DNA of 64,000 bases. Source: CAWEDP01 sp963807925. Its GTDB lineage: Bacteria > Acidobacteriota > Vicinamibacteria > Vicinamibacterales > CAVVIG01. Under the pieces are notes generated by a model, which saw only the letters and a list, made by a program, of their open reading frames with translations, was not told where the DNA came from and did no database searches. Shown here piece by piece: positions 17,574-26,589 of the stretch; the stretch's first letter is position 1, and each line of letters opens with the position of its first letter. A program made the translations under genes and the position numbers. The stretch lies in contig CAWEDP010000002.1 in assembly GCA_963807925.1 (NCBI GenBank), positions 2,232,001-2,296,000 of the forward strand, read 5' to 3'.

Positions 17574-19646
17574 ATGTCCTTTCTGACGCCGGCCTTTCTC
17601 GTAGGCGTGAGCGCCCTCGCCATTCCGGTGCTGATCCACCTGATTCAGCGGGAGCGCAAGCGTGTCGTCGCGTTTCCCTCGTTGATGTTCCTCCGGCGGA
17701 TCCCGTACCAGTCGGTGCGCCGCCGCAGCATCCGCCACTGGCTGCTCCTCAGCCTGCGGGCGCTCGCGCTGCTGCTGCTGGTGGCGGCGTTCGCCCGGCC
17801 GTTCTTTCCCCAGGGCACTCTCGCCGCACAGGCGGCCGCCGGCACGCGCGAGGTGGTCGTCCTGCTCGATCAGTCGGCGAGCATGGGGTACGGCGATCGG
17901 TGGCAGCAGGCGCGCGCCGCCGCGCACCGGGCGATCGACGGCCTGACGGGAGACGACCGCGCGACACTCGTGCTCTTCGCGCGGAACGCCGAGGAGAACG
18001 TGCGCGCCACGACCGACCGCCTCCGGCTCAATCAGGCGGTGGACGCCGCCAAGGTGACCTCCGGAGGCACGCGCTTCGGCCCCGCGCTGAAGCTCGCGCA
18101 GAGCGTCCTCGGCCAGTCGGCGCAGAAGCGCAAGGAAGTGGTGCTCGTCAGCGACTTCCAGAAGACCGGCTGGACCGGAGCCGAGGAAATCCACCTCCCC
18201 GAGGGCACCACCCTGACGACGGTGTCGGTGGCCGGCGGCCCGACGGCGAACGTGTCGGTGCCCTCGGTGAACTTCGCGCGCGCGAGCTTCTCCGGCCAGG
18301 AACGCATCACCGTCACCGCCGGGATCGTGAATCGCGGCGACCAGCCGGTGACCGGCCTGCCGACGACGCTCGAGATCGACGGCCACCAGATCGAGAGCAA
18401 GCCGGTGAACGTCGCGGCCAACAGCTCGACGTCGGTGTCGTTCGCGCCCTTCACGCTCGCCGACGCGAACGTGCGCGGCACGGTGAAGGCGGGCACCGAT
18501 CCGATGCCGCAGGACAACGCGTTCGACTTCGTGCTGACGCCGGGCCGGCCGGTGTCGGTGCTGGTCGTCGCGTCCCGCGACGAGTCGGGCGAGCGGAGCG
18601 ACCCGAGCCTGTATCTGTCGAAGGCGCTGTCGATCGGCGGCGCGCCGGCGTTCCAGGTCGAGGTGATGCCGGCCGTCCGCACGTCGGCCGCGGCGCTCGA
18701 AAAGCGCGCGGTCGTGATCCTCAACGACACGCCGTTTCCGCCGGCGCTGGCCGGTGGCGCGCTCAAGAAGTTCGTCGAACTGGGCGGCGGCGTCCTCGTG
18801 GTCCTCGGCGAGCACAGCACGTGGCCGCAGAACGACGCCGCCCTGCTGCCGGTCACACTCGGCGGCACCGTCGACCGCCCCGACATCCGCGGCGGCGCGC
18901 TCGGCTTCATCGACCGCAGTCACCCGATGTTCGAGATCTTCAAGGCGCCGCGCAGCGGCGACTTCTCGGCGGCGCGGGTGTTTCGCTACCGCGCCGCGAC
19001 GGCGACCCCTGGCGGCCGCGTGCTCGCGCGATTCGACGACGGCGCCGTGGCGGCGGCGGAACTGCGCGTGGGACTCGGACGCGTGATCGTCTGGAACACG
19101 ACGGTCGACGACTCGTGGAGCGACCTGCCGCGCACGCCGATCTTCCTGCCGCTCGTGCATCAGATGGCGAGGTATCTCGGACGCTACGAGGAAGCCGCGG
19201 CATGGCGCACCGTCGGCCAGGTGCTCGATTTGACCTCCGGGTCGATTCTCGTCGGGGCCAGACGCGACCGCGTGGCCTTGACGCCCTCGGGCCGCCGCAT
19301 CGCGCTCACGACCGGCAGCGGCCCCGAGTTCCTCGAGCTGGACGAGCAGGGGTTCTACGAGCTTCGCAGCACCGGCACGACCGAAGCGCACCCCCCTGCC
19401 GTCGCCGTCGACATCGACCCGGTGGAATCCGACCTGTCGGCGATGGACGTCGGCGAATTCGCCGGCGCGGTGACAGGCCGGGCCGGACCGCAGCAGGCGG
19501 CCTCCGGCGCGCCCGAGCCGCTGACGCCCCAGGACCTCGAGCGCCGGCAGGCGCTCTGGTGGTATCTCCTGTTCGGCGGTCTGCTGCTCCTGGCCACCGA
19601 AACTATCCTCTCGAATCGGATTTCGAGGGGTGTAAGCTTGTCGTAA
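17574..19646 (+). CDS. BatA-domain VWA membrane protein
   Basis: A 690-residue membrane protein. Residues 1-80 form the BatA/aerotolerance N-terminal region with the family start FLTPAFLVGVSALAIPVLIH, then a Lys/Arg-rich cytosolic loop and a second helix (LRALALLLLVAAFA). A VWA domain follows with MIDAS motif LDQSASMG and VVLVSDFQ. A beta-rich region and a glutamine-amidotransferase-like segment (KKFVELGGGVLVVLGEHS) follow, ending with a final helix (WWYLLFGGLLLLATETIL). The architecture resembles the 11369-13639 protein, so the locus carries two related membrane VWA proteins flanking MoxR-DUF58. Confidence 0.9.
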   Translation: MSFLTPAFLVGVSALAIPVLIHLIQRERKRVVAFPSLMFLRRIPYQSVRRRSIRHWLLLSLRALALLLLVAAFARPFFPQGTLAAQAAAGTREVVVLLDQSASMGYGDRWQQARAAAHRAIDGLTGDDRATLVLFARNAEENVRATTDRLRLNQAVDAAKVTSGGTRFGPALKLAQSVLGQSAQKRKEVVLVSDFQKTGWTGAEEIHLPEGTTLTTVSVAGGPTANVSVPSVNFARASFSGQERITVTAGIVNRGDQPVTGLPTTLEIDGHQIESKPVNVAANSSTSVSFAPFTLADANVRGTVKAGTDPMPQDNAFDFVLTPGRPVSVLVVASRDESGERSDPSLYLSKALSIGGAPAFQVEVMPAVRTSAAALEKRAVVILNDTPFPPALAGGALKKFVELGGGVLVVLGEHSTWPQNDAALLPVTLGGTVDRPDIRGGALGFIDRSHPMFEIFKAPRSGDFSAARVFRYRAATATPGGRVLARFDDGAVAAAELRVGLGRVIVWNTTVDDSWSDLPRTPIFLPLVHQMARYLGRYEEAAAWRTVGQVLDLTSGSILVGARRDRVALTPSGRRIALTTGSGPEFLELDEQGFYELRSTGTTEAHPPAVAVDIDPVESDLSAMDVGEFAGAVTGRAGPQQAASGAPEPLTPQDLERRQALWWYLLFGGLLLLATETILSNRISRGVSLS

Positions 19647-19794
19647 CGTGGTGAACCGTCGAAATCGTCAACTTTCGACGGCGATCGGGTCGGCAGCCGA
19701 CAGTCCGGACGACCGATGGCTGCCGACTGACGCCCGACCACCGACCAACGGTCTGACACGTTGACGACTGAGCACTGACGAAGGAGTCGGCCAC

Positions 19795-22700
19795 ATGGGC
19801 GATTCGGCACACCGTGCGGAGCTCGTTGAGATCATCGGCAAGATCCGGGCGAAGTGGCGGCTGAAACTCGCGCTGCGCGGTGTCCTCATCGTCGTGGCCG
19901 GCAGCGTGCTCGCGCTGCTGCTGTCGGCGTCGGGCCTCGAAGCGCTGCGGTTCAGCGCGCCGGCCATCATCGGCTTCCGCGTGCTGGTCGTCGGGGTGTT
20001 CGTCTCGCTCGCCGCCGCCTGGCTGTGGCGCCCGCTGAAGCGTCAGGTGAGCGACACGCAGGTGGCGCTGTATCTGGAGGAGCGCGATCCCTCGCTCGAG
20101 GCGTCGCTCCTGAGCGCCGTGGAGGCGCTCGGCGACCAAGCCGGCGACACGCGGTCGCGCGCGCTGGTCGACCGGCTCGTCCAGCAGGCGGTCGAAAAAT
20201 GCCGCGAGGTCGAGTACCACCGCACGATCGAGCGGCAGCACGTCAGGCGGCACAGCGTGACGCTCGGAGCGGTCGCGCTCGCGGCGCTGCTGCTGGTCGT
20301 GCTCGGACCGCCGTTCCTGCGCCACGGTCTGTCGGCGCTGCTGATCGTCTACCAGAGCACCGAAGCGGCGACGCCCTACAAGATCGAAGTCACGCCGGGC
20401 ACCGCCACCGTGCCGCGCAATTCCGATCAGCAGGTGAAGGCCAAGCTGGTCGGCTTCAAGTCGCCGGATGCCGAGCTGCGCGTCCGCAACACGGCCAGCG
20501 GCGCGTTCGAGCGGGTGCCGCTCGTGCCGACCGCCGATCCCCAGGTCTTCGAAGGCATCCTGTTCCACCTCGAAAAGCCGATCGATTACCGCGTGGTGTC
20601 GAACGGCGTGGAGTCGGCGCTCTTCACGATGACCCTCGTGGATCTGCCGACGGTGCAGAAGCTCGAGCTCGAGTACCGCTACCCGGCGTACACGGGACTG
20701 CCCCCGCAGAAGATCGAGAACGGCGGCGACGTGGCCGCGCTGCGCGGGACCGAAGTATTCCTGCACGTCGTGCCGTCGATGAACGCGCCGAGCGGACGCA
20801 TCCTGCTGAACGAGTCGGACTCGCGGCCGCTGACGCGGCAGGCCGATGGCACGCTCACCGGCACCTTCCCCATCGACAAGCAGGGGTTCTACCGGATCGA
20901 GCTCGAAGGACCACACGGCGAGCACGTCATCGCGTCGCCGCAGTACACCATCGACGTCACGGCGGACCGCACGCCGACCGTGTCGTTCGTGAAGCCGGGC
21001 CGGGACACGATGGCGACCGCCGTCGAGGAGCTGTTTGTCGAGGCCAAGGCGTCCGACGACTTCGGCGTGAAGGAACTCGATCTGGTGTACGCGGTGAACG
21101 GCGGCAAAGAGAAGACGGTCAAGCTGTTCGGCGGCAAGCCGATGCCCGACGTGTCGGCCGGCCACACGATCTACCTCGAGGAGCTGGGCCTGACGCCCGG
21201 CGACTCGGTGTCCTACTACGCGAAGGCCACCGACAGCGACGCGGTGCAGGGCGGCAAGACCGCCTCGAGCGATATCTACTTCGTGCAGATTCGTCCGTAC
21301 CGCAAGGATTTCAAGCCGGCCCAGTCGCAGGCGCAGGGCGGGGGGGGCGGCGGTGGCGGCGACGTGCAGCAACTGTCGGCGCAGCAGAAGGAGATCGTCG
21401 CGGCGACCTTCAACGTGATTCGCGACAAGGCGAAGCTCTCGGCCGAGAAATATCGCGAGAACGTCGTGTTCCTGACGCTCTCGCAGGGCAAGCTGAAGAC
21501 GCAGGTCGACGAGCTCATCGAGAAGATGAAGAGCCGCCAGGTCGATCAGGACGAGCGGTTCAAGAAGATCGGGGACCTGCTGGCGAAGGCGTCGCCCGAG
21601 ATGGGATCGGCTGAATCGACGCTGCGCAAACAGGATCCCAAGACCGCGATGACGCCCGAGCAGTCCGCGCTGAAGTTCCTGCAGGCGGCCGAGCAGGAGT
21701 ACGAGATGCAGATCGCCGCGCAGAACGGCGGCGGCGGCGGCGGCGCCGGCAGCGCCCAGCAGAACGATCTCGCCGATCTGTTCGAGCTGGAGCTCGACAA
21801 GCTGGCGAATCAGTACGAGATGCAGAAGCGCGCCGGCGAGCAGCAGGGCGAGCAGAAGCTCGACGAGCTGGCCGACAAGCTCAAGGAGCTCGCACGCCGG
21901 CAGCAGGCCGAAGCCGAGCGGCAGCGGCGGATGGCCGCGGCCGGCCAGAATTCCTCGGGTGGCGGCGGCAGTCAGCGCCAGCTCGCGGATGAAATCGAAG
22001 AAGCGGCGCGGCGGCTCGAGCAGCTGCAGCGCGACATGCCGCGCCAGAACCTGGGCGACCTCTCCCGCCAGCTGCAGCAGACCGCCGACGCGATGCGCCG
22101 CGCCGCCGCCAACGGGTCGCGCGACGGCGGCGCCCAGGCCGAGCAGGCGCTCGAGCAGCTCCGCAAGGCGCAGGATGAGCTGCTGCGCGGCCAGTCCAAC
22201 CGCACGAAGGACAACATCCAGGACGCGCAGCGGCGCGCCGAGGCGCTGGCGTCGGAAGAGAAGGACGTCGAAAACCAGGTGCGGCAGATGGATCAGGCCG
22301 CCGCCGCGGGCGCGCAGGGTCGCCGTCTGATCGATCAGAAGGCTGCCATGGGCCAGAAGCTGGCAGGCCTCGAGAAGGATCTGCAGCAGCTGTCCGATTC
22401 CACGCGGCGAACCGAGCGTGACGCGTCGCGCAAGCTCGGCGAAGCGGCCGACACCATCCGGAGCAAGCAACTGAAAGAGCTCGTGGATTACACCAAGCGC
22501 GCGCTCGAGCGGCAGCTGCCCGATTACGCGAAACAGGCCGAGCCGGTGATCAGCTCCAATCTGGACGCCTTGAGCCGCAAGATCGGTGAGGCGGCCGGCG
22601 CGCTCGGCAACGAAGAGAAGGAAGCGAAGCTCGATCGCGCCATGGACCAGACGCGCAACCTGGTCCGCGGGCTCGAGTCGATCGATCAGCGGCTCAGGAA

Positions 22701-23412
22701 TGGCCAGCAGAACCAGCAGGGCCAGCAAGGGCAGCAGGGCCAGCAGGCGCGAAGTGGCCAGCAAGGCCAACAGGGTCAGCAAGGCCAGCAGGGTCAGCAG
22801 GGCCAGCAGGGTCAGCAGGGCCAACAGGGTCAGCAAGGCCAACAGGGTCAGCAAGGTAAGCAAGGCCAGCAGGGCCAACAGGGTCAGCAGGGCCAGCAGG
22901 GACAGGGCGGACAGGGCGGCGGCCAGGGTCAGAACGCACGCAATGGCCAGCAGGGCGGGCAGAACTCGCCCGGCGGATTTGTCGGCGGCGCAGCGCCCAA
23001 TCCCACCCAACCCTCCGGCGCGTGGCTCGGCGGCGACGGACGGCCGACCAACGCGCCGCTCAGCGCCGACCAGGTGCGTCAGCTGCGCCGCGAGTACCAG
23101 GAGCGCCTGCGCGATGCGCAGGACCTTCAGCGCGTGCTCGGCGAAGCCGGCGTGAGCACGCGCGACCTGGGCGACGTCATCAATCAGCTGCGCCAGTTCG
23201 ACAACGACAAGGTGTTCAACGATCCCAAGGCGCTCGAGCAGCTCCATGCCGCCGCGCTGAACAAGCTGAAGGAGTTCGACTTCAACCTTCGCAAGAAGCT
23301 CGGCACCGACAACAGCCAGTTGTCGCTCTCGGGCTCCGACGAGGTGCCGGCCAGCTTCCGTCAGGCTATCGAGGAGTACTACAAGAAGCTGGCGCAGCGC
23401 GGGACCAAGTAG
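19795..23412 (+). CDS. DUF4175 family large membrane protein with Gly-Gln-Gln repeat
   Basis: A 1,205-residue protein, the largest of the locus. Three N-terminal hydrophobic segments (about 20-45, 50-75, 150-185) anchor it. Residues about 190-500 are beta-rich, with Ig-like folds and a repeated DFGVKELDLVYAVNGG segment. A Gly-rich linker follows, then long helical coiled-coil stretches (about 530-960) rich in Gln, Glu, Lys and Arg. A run of about 25 GQQ-type tripeptides covers residues 968-1046, followed by a Gly/Asn/Pro-rich linker and a helical C-terminus (VRQLRREYQERLRDAQDLQRVL). The large periplasmic coiled coil suggests a scaffold or tether; DUF4175 proteins have no established biochemical function. 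Confidence 0.88.
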   Translation: MGDSAHRAELVEIIGKIRAKWRLKLALRGVLIVVAGSVLALLLSASGLEALRFSAPAIIGFRVLVVGVFVSLAAAWLWRPLKRQVSDTQVALYLEERDPSLEASLLSAVEALGDQAGDTRSRALVDRLVQQAVEKCREVEYHRTIERQHVRRHSVTLGAVALAALLLVVLGPPFLRHGLSALLIVYQSTEAATPYKIEVTPGTATVPRNSDQQVKAKLVGFKSPDAELRVRNTASGAFERVPLVPTADPQVFEGILFHLEKPIDYRVVSNGVESALFTMTLVDLPTVQKLELEYRYPAYTGLPPQKIENGGDVAALRGTEVFLHVVPSMNAPSGRILLNESDSRPLTRQADGTLTGTFPIDKQGFYRIELEGPHGEHVIASPQYTIDVTADRTPTVSFVKPGRDTMATAVEELFVEAKASDDFGVKELDLVYAVNGGKEKTVKLFGGKPMPDVSAGHTIYLEELGLTPGDSVSYYAKATDSDAVQGGKTASSDIYFVQIRPYRKDFKPAQSQAQGGGGGGGGDVQQLSAQQKEIVAATFNVIRDKAKLSAEKYRENVVFLTLSQGKLKTQVDELIEKMKSRQVDQDERFKKIGDLLAKASPEMGSAESTLRKQDPKTAMTPEQSALKFLQAAEQEYEMQIAAQNGGGGGGAGSAQQNDLADLFELELDKLANQYEMQKRAGEQQGEQKLDELADKLKELARRQQAEAERQRRMAAAGQNSSGGGGSQRQLADEIEEAARRLEQLQRDMPRQNLGDLSRQLQQTADAMRRAAANGSRDGGAQAEQALEQLRKAQDELLRGQSNRTKDNIQDAQRRAEALASEEKDVENQVRQMDQAAAAGAQGRRLIDQKAAMGQKLAGLEKDLQQLSDSTRRTERDASRKLGEAADTIRSKQLKELVDYTKRALERQLPDYAKQAEPVISSNLDALSRKIGEAAGALGNEEKEAKLDRAMDQTRNLVRGLESIDQRLRNGQQNQQGQQGQQGQQARSGQQGQQGQQGQQGQQGQQGQQGQQGQQGQQGQQGKQGQQGQQGQQGQQGQGGQGGGQGQNARNGQQGGQNSPGGFVGGAAPNPTQPSGAWLGGDGRPTNAPLSADQVRQLRREYQERLRDAQDLQRVLGEAGVSTRDLGDVINQLRQFDNDKVFNDPKALEQLHAAALNKLKEFDFNLRKKLGTDNSQLSLSGSDEVPASFRQAIEEYYKKLAQRGTK
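22698..22931 (+). repeat. 9-bp coding tandem repeat (Gly-Gln-Gln)
   Basis: About 25 consecutive copies of a 9-bp unit (ggccagcag, ggtcagcag, ggccaacag and similar) inside the DUF4175 gene, encoding GQQ with rare interruptions such as ARS and GKQ. Third-position variation between units (ggc/ggt, cag/caa) shows the repeat is not freshly expanded, but its copy number is likely to vary between strains. Confidence 0.92.
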
Positions 23413-23491
23413 GGTCCTCCATCGCTTTCGTCAACCGGATCGAACCCGCGGAGCGCCCGGCCATCGGCTCCGCGGGCTCACGCGTCATCCT

Positions 23492-24499
23492 GTGTTGAAG
23501 CATCTCCCCCTGGCCGGTCTCCTGATCGTGACGGCACTCCTGCCGTCGTCTCCGCTTCGCGCCCAGACGGATCTGGATGAGTTCATGCGCCAGGTGCTCG
23601 CCCGGCGCGACGACAACTGGAAGCGCCTGCAGCAGTACGTCCTCGACGAGCGGGAGCAGATCGAGGTGCGCGGCCCGAACCTGCAGCCGATCTGGGGCGA
23701 GCGGCGCGATTACACGTGGTACATCCGCGACGGGTTCTTCGTGCGGAGCCCGGTGAAGATCAACGGCGTCGAGATCTCCGAGCCCGAGAGGCGCAAATAC
23801 GAGGCGGAGTACCTCCGGCGCACGCAGGAACGCGACCGGCGGGCGGCGGCCGACGGTCGGCAGTCGGCAATCGACGGTCTCCCGCCGAGCGTCGGCGGTC
23901 GCGCCGGCGGCGAGCCGCCGGCGGCCGACCCGGCCCAACCGTCCGTCCAGCGCGACCAGACCGTGGACGGCCTCCTGCGCCAGGCGCGCGAGCCGCAGTT
24001 CGTGTCGTCGGCCTACTTCCTCCGATTCAGGTTCGAAGAGGGCAAATACGCGCTCGTCGGCCACGAGAAGCTCGACGGCAACGACGTGCTCCGCGTCGAG
24101 TACTACCCGGCGAACCTGTACACGGACCGTCAGCGCCGTCGCATGTCGCAGAATCACGACCCGGCCGATCCGCGTGACGCCGAACTCCAGCGCATGATGA
24201 ACAAGGTCGCGCTGGTCACTCTGTGGATCGAGCCGAACGCCCATCAGATCGTCAAGTACTCGTTCGACAACGTCGACTTCGACTTCCTTCCGGCCCAGTG
24301 GCTGGTGCGCGTCGGCGGCGTTCGCGCGTCAATGACGATGAGCCGTCCGTTCCCGGACGTGTGGCTGCCGCGCGACGTCGAGTTCCTTCTCGACGCGCAG
24401 ATCGCCGTCGGCCGCTTCGATGTCCGCTGGGCGGTCCAATACCGCGACTACCGCCAGCCCGACGTGACGTCGAAGTTCCGGGTCGGAACCGGGCGCTGA
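23492..24499 (+). CDS. Secreted protein of unknown function (LolA-like features)
   Basis: A 335-residue protein not confidently assigned. A signal peptide (HLPLAGLLIVTALLPSSPLRA) is followed by a charged helical region (ARRDDNWKRLQQYVLDEREQ) and a beta-rich C-terminal half (ALVGHEKLDGNDVLRVEYYP, FSFDNVDFDFLPAQWL-like). That alternation recalls LolA/outer-membrane-lipoprotein-sorting folds, but I cannot show homology. Around residues 118-150 is a low-complexity insert from a 'gtcggcagtcggcaatcg' sequence, also seen in non-coding form near 19690. The start is GTG 23492. It precedes the Omp85 gene by 56 bp and is likely co-transcribed with it. Confidence 0.7.
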   Translation: MLKHLPLAGLLIVTALLPSSPLRAQTDLDEFMRQVLARRDDNWKRLQQYVLDEREQIEVRGPNLQPIWGERRDYTWYIRDGFFVRSPVKINGVEISEPERRKYEAEYLRRTQERDRRAAADGRQSAIDGLPPSVGGRAGGEPPAADPAQPSVQRDQTVDGLLRQAREPQFVSSAYFLRFRFEEGKYALVGHEKLDGNDVLRVEYYPANLYTDRQRRRMSQNHDPADPRDAELQRMMNKVALVTLWIEPNAHQIVKYSFDNVDFDFLPAQWLVRVGGVRASMTMSRPFPDVWLPRDVEFLLDAQIAVGRFDVRWAVQYRDYRQPDVTSKFRVGTGR

Positions 24500-24555
24500 G
24501 CCGACCGGTTGTGCGCCTCTGCCTCTCAGCGGCCTCGCTCCTCCGGACGCGGACG

Positions 24556-25812
24556 ATGTTTCGCCGCCTGGCACTCATCGCGGCGATCGTGGCCGCCGCC
24601 GCGGCCAGGGCGACGGCGCAGACCGAGGTTGTCTCCGCCATCCAGACGCGCGGCAACGTCGCCACGTCGGACGAGGAACTGCGGCGGTTGACCGGCGTCG
24701 AGATCGGGTCACCTGTCGAGCCCGATATCGTCGAGACGGTGACGAGCCGTCTGCGCGCGACCAGGCGGTTCGACCGCGTCGAGGTGCTGAAGCGGTACGC
24801 CTCCATCGAGGACCCGTCCAGGATCGTGCTCGTCGTCATCGTCGACGAGGGGGCCGTCAGCATCAAGCGCACCGGCGATCCGGACAACCCGACGCGGGTC
24901 GTGCGCCGCCGGCTGCCGAATTTCCTGGTCTCGCCAATCCTGGGTGGCGAGAGCGGGTACGGCGCCACTTACGGCCTCCTCCTGACGCACCCCGAACCAG
25001 CCGGCCGGAACAGCCGGGTGGGCTTTCCGCTGACGTGGGGCGGCAGCAAGCGGGCCGGCGCCGATTTCGAGAAAAGAACACCCGCGCGCTGGATCACGCG
25101 GATCGAGGCCGGCGGCGCGATTTCACGGAGGACCAACCCGCGCTTCGGAGTGGACGACGATCGCGAGAGCGCCTATTTCCGCGCCGAGCGTGAGTTCACG
25201 CGCGCGCTCCGCCTGAGGGCCATGACCGGATGGGAGCACGTGTCGTTCGGCGACACGACCGACCGGTTCGCGTCGGTTGGCGTCGAGGGCGTCTTCGACA
25301 CGCGGCTCGATCCGTTCCTCGCGCGGGACGCCGTCTACGTTCGCGCGGCGGCGACCCATCTCGCATTCGACCGGCGCAACGCGGTGGAGCGCGTGGAGGT
25401 CGAAGGTCACGGCTACATCGGGCTGGTCGGTCAGGCCGTCCTCATCCTCAGCGCAAAGAGCGACCGCTCGAACCGGGCGCTTCCCGACTACGTGAAGCCG
25501 CTCCTCGGCGGTCCCAGTTCGGTGCGGGGCTTCAGGACCGGGACGGCGTCCGGCGATTCGCTCGCCGGCGGCTCGATCGAAGTGCGGCTCCCGCTCACTT
25601 CGCCGCTCAGCTTCGGAAAGATAGGCGTGAGCGCATTCGCCGACGCCGGGACGGTCTACAACGCCGACCAGCAGCTTGGCGATCAGCCGTTCATCCGCGG
25701 AGCGGGCGGCAGCGTGTGGTTCACCGCGGCGTTCCTGCGCATCAACGTCGCCGTCGCTCACGGCATCGGGTCGTCGACGCGCGTGCAGTTCCTCGGCAAC
25801 CTCACGTTTTGA
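24556..25812 (+). CDS. Omp85-family outer-membrane protein (POTRA plus beta-barrel)
   Basis: A 418-residue outer-membrane protein. A signal peptide (LALIAAIVAAAAARATA) precedes a single POTRA-like domain (about 25-110: VVSAIQTRGNVATSDEELRRLTG … IVLVVIVDEG) and a C-terminal Omp85/BamA-type beta-barrel. The barrel has the characteristic loop-6 style motif GPSSVRGF and ends in the aromatic-terminated strand RVQFLGNLTF expected of BAM substrates. It is half the size of BamA and has one POTRA rather than five, so it is a BamA-related accessory protein rather than BamA. An in-frame extension upstream of 24556 is not protein-like. It is the last gene of the plus-strand locus. Confidence 0.88.
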   Translation: MFRRLALIAAIVAAAAARATAQTEVVSAIQTRGNVATSDEELRRLTGVEIGSPVEPDIVETVTSRLRATRRFDRVEVLKRYASIEDPSRIVLVVIVDEGAVSIKRTGDPDNPTRVVRRRLPNFLVSPILGGESGYGATYGLLLTHPEPAGRNSRVGFPLTWGGSKRAGADFEKRTPARWITRIEAGGAISRRTNPRFGVDDDRESAYFRAEREFTRALRLRAMTGWEHVSFGDTTDRFASVGVEGVFDTRLDPFLARDAVYVRAAATHLAFDRRNAVERVEVEGHGYIGLVGQAVLILSAKSDRSNRALPDYVKPLLGGPSSVRGFRTGTASGDSLAGGSIEVRLPLTSPLSFGKIGVSAFADAGTVYNADQQLGDQPFIRGAGGSVWFTAAFLRINVAVAHGIGSSTRVQFLGNLTF

Positions 25813-25858
25813 ACCGGGAGATCGGGCCGGTGGTGGGCCGCCTGCGAGCGTACCGCGG

Positions 25859-26578
25859 TCACCTCTTCCGGCGGGAATGCCGTTCGGCGAGCGCGTACTC
25901 GCGGCGCACGATGTCGGCGTAGTTGCGCAGCAGCCGATCGGCCGCGTCGACGTTGGCGGCGTTGGTCCGCTGCAGATACAGATCCACCGCTTCCCGCGCC
26001 GATCGGTGCGTCGTCGATTCCGGACCGGAAATCGACCGATCGAACCGCTCCTTCAGCGCTTTCATCGCCTCGATCCCGTGCAGGGTCGGGAGGACGGCGT
26101 CGAACACATCCACGATCTCGTGCAGTTCGTCGCGCTCCTGGGCCCGGCGGTCGAACACCGCGCGAATCTCCTCTTCGTCACCCGACGCGGTCCCATCGTC
26201 GAGGACGACCGCCGTCACCTCGGCGGTCGTTCCTGCGGGCACCGGATCCAACGTCATCTGCCGGGTCTGGCCGGGCATCAGTCGATCGACGGCGGCTGCC
26301 ATGCCGGCGAACTCGCGCGTGACTTCGGCGAGATACGCGTCGATTGTCTCGTTCGCCTGGTGCACCCGCCCATCGGCTTCCCTGGTCGTCAGCGCGAGCG
26401 TCCAGGCCGTCGCCGGCTGCGAGGACGTATTGGTCAGGTCCACGCGGCTGTCGGGGCCGGTGACCAGATGGCTGGCGACGACCGGCAGATCGGCGGCACC
26501 GACGGGCGCCGCGAAGGCGACGCCGCCCAGGGTCGCTGCGACGAGCAGGCGAGCGCGCGATGGGCGCGGGCGATGCAC
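25859..26578 (-). CDS. Secreted protein of unknown function
   Basis: A 239-residue protein that I do not recognise. It has a signal peptide (ARLLVAATLGGVAFAAPVGA), a beta-rich first half with LTNTSSQPATAWTLALTTRE, a pattern common in secreted Ig-like or CARDB-like domains, and a helical, charged C-terminal half (AREAVDLYLQRTNAANVDAADRLLRNYADIVRREY). It converges with the Omp85 gene and lies 11 bp downstream of the BON-domain gene on the same strand, so the two may be co-transcribed. Confidence 0.7.
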   Translation of the reverse strand: MHRPRPSRARLLVAATLGGVAFAAPVGAADLPVVASHLVTGPDSRVDLTNTSSQPATAWTLALTTREADGRVHQANETIDAYLAEVTREFAGMAAAVDRLMPGQTRQMTLDPVPAGTTAEVTAVVLDDGTASGDEEEIRAVFDRRAQERDELHEIVDVFDAVLPTLHGIEAMKALKERFDRSISGPESTTHRSAREAVDLYLQRTNAANVDAADRLLRNYADIVRREYALAERHSRRKR

Positions 26579-26589
26579 GGGCAGTGTGG

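Noticed and set aside
22698..22931. Possible CRISPR-like repeat array
   Set aside because: The 9-bp units are contiguous without spacers and encode GQQ in frame.
19603..23247. Minus-strand open frame of 1,214 codons
   Set aside because: It is the antisense shadow of the DUF4175 gene; its Leu-Ala-Leu runs are the reverse complement of the GQQ repeat.
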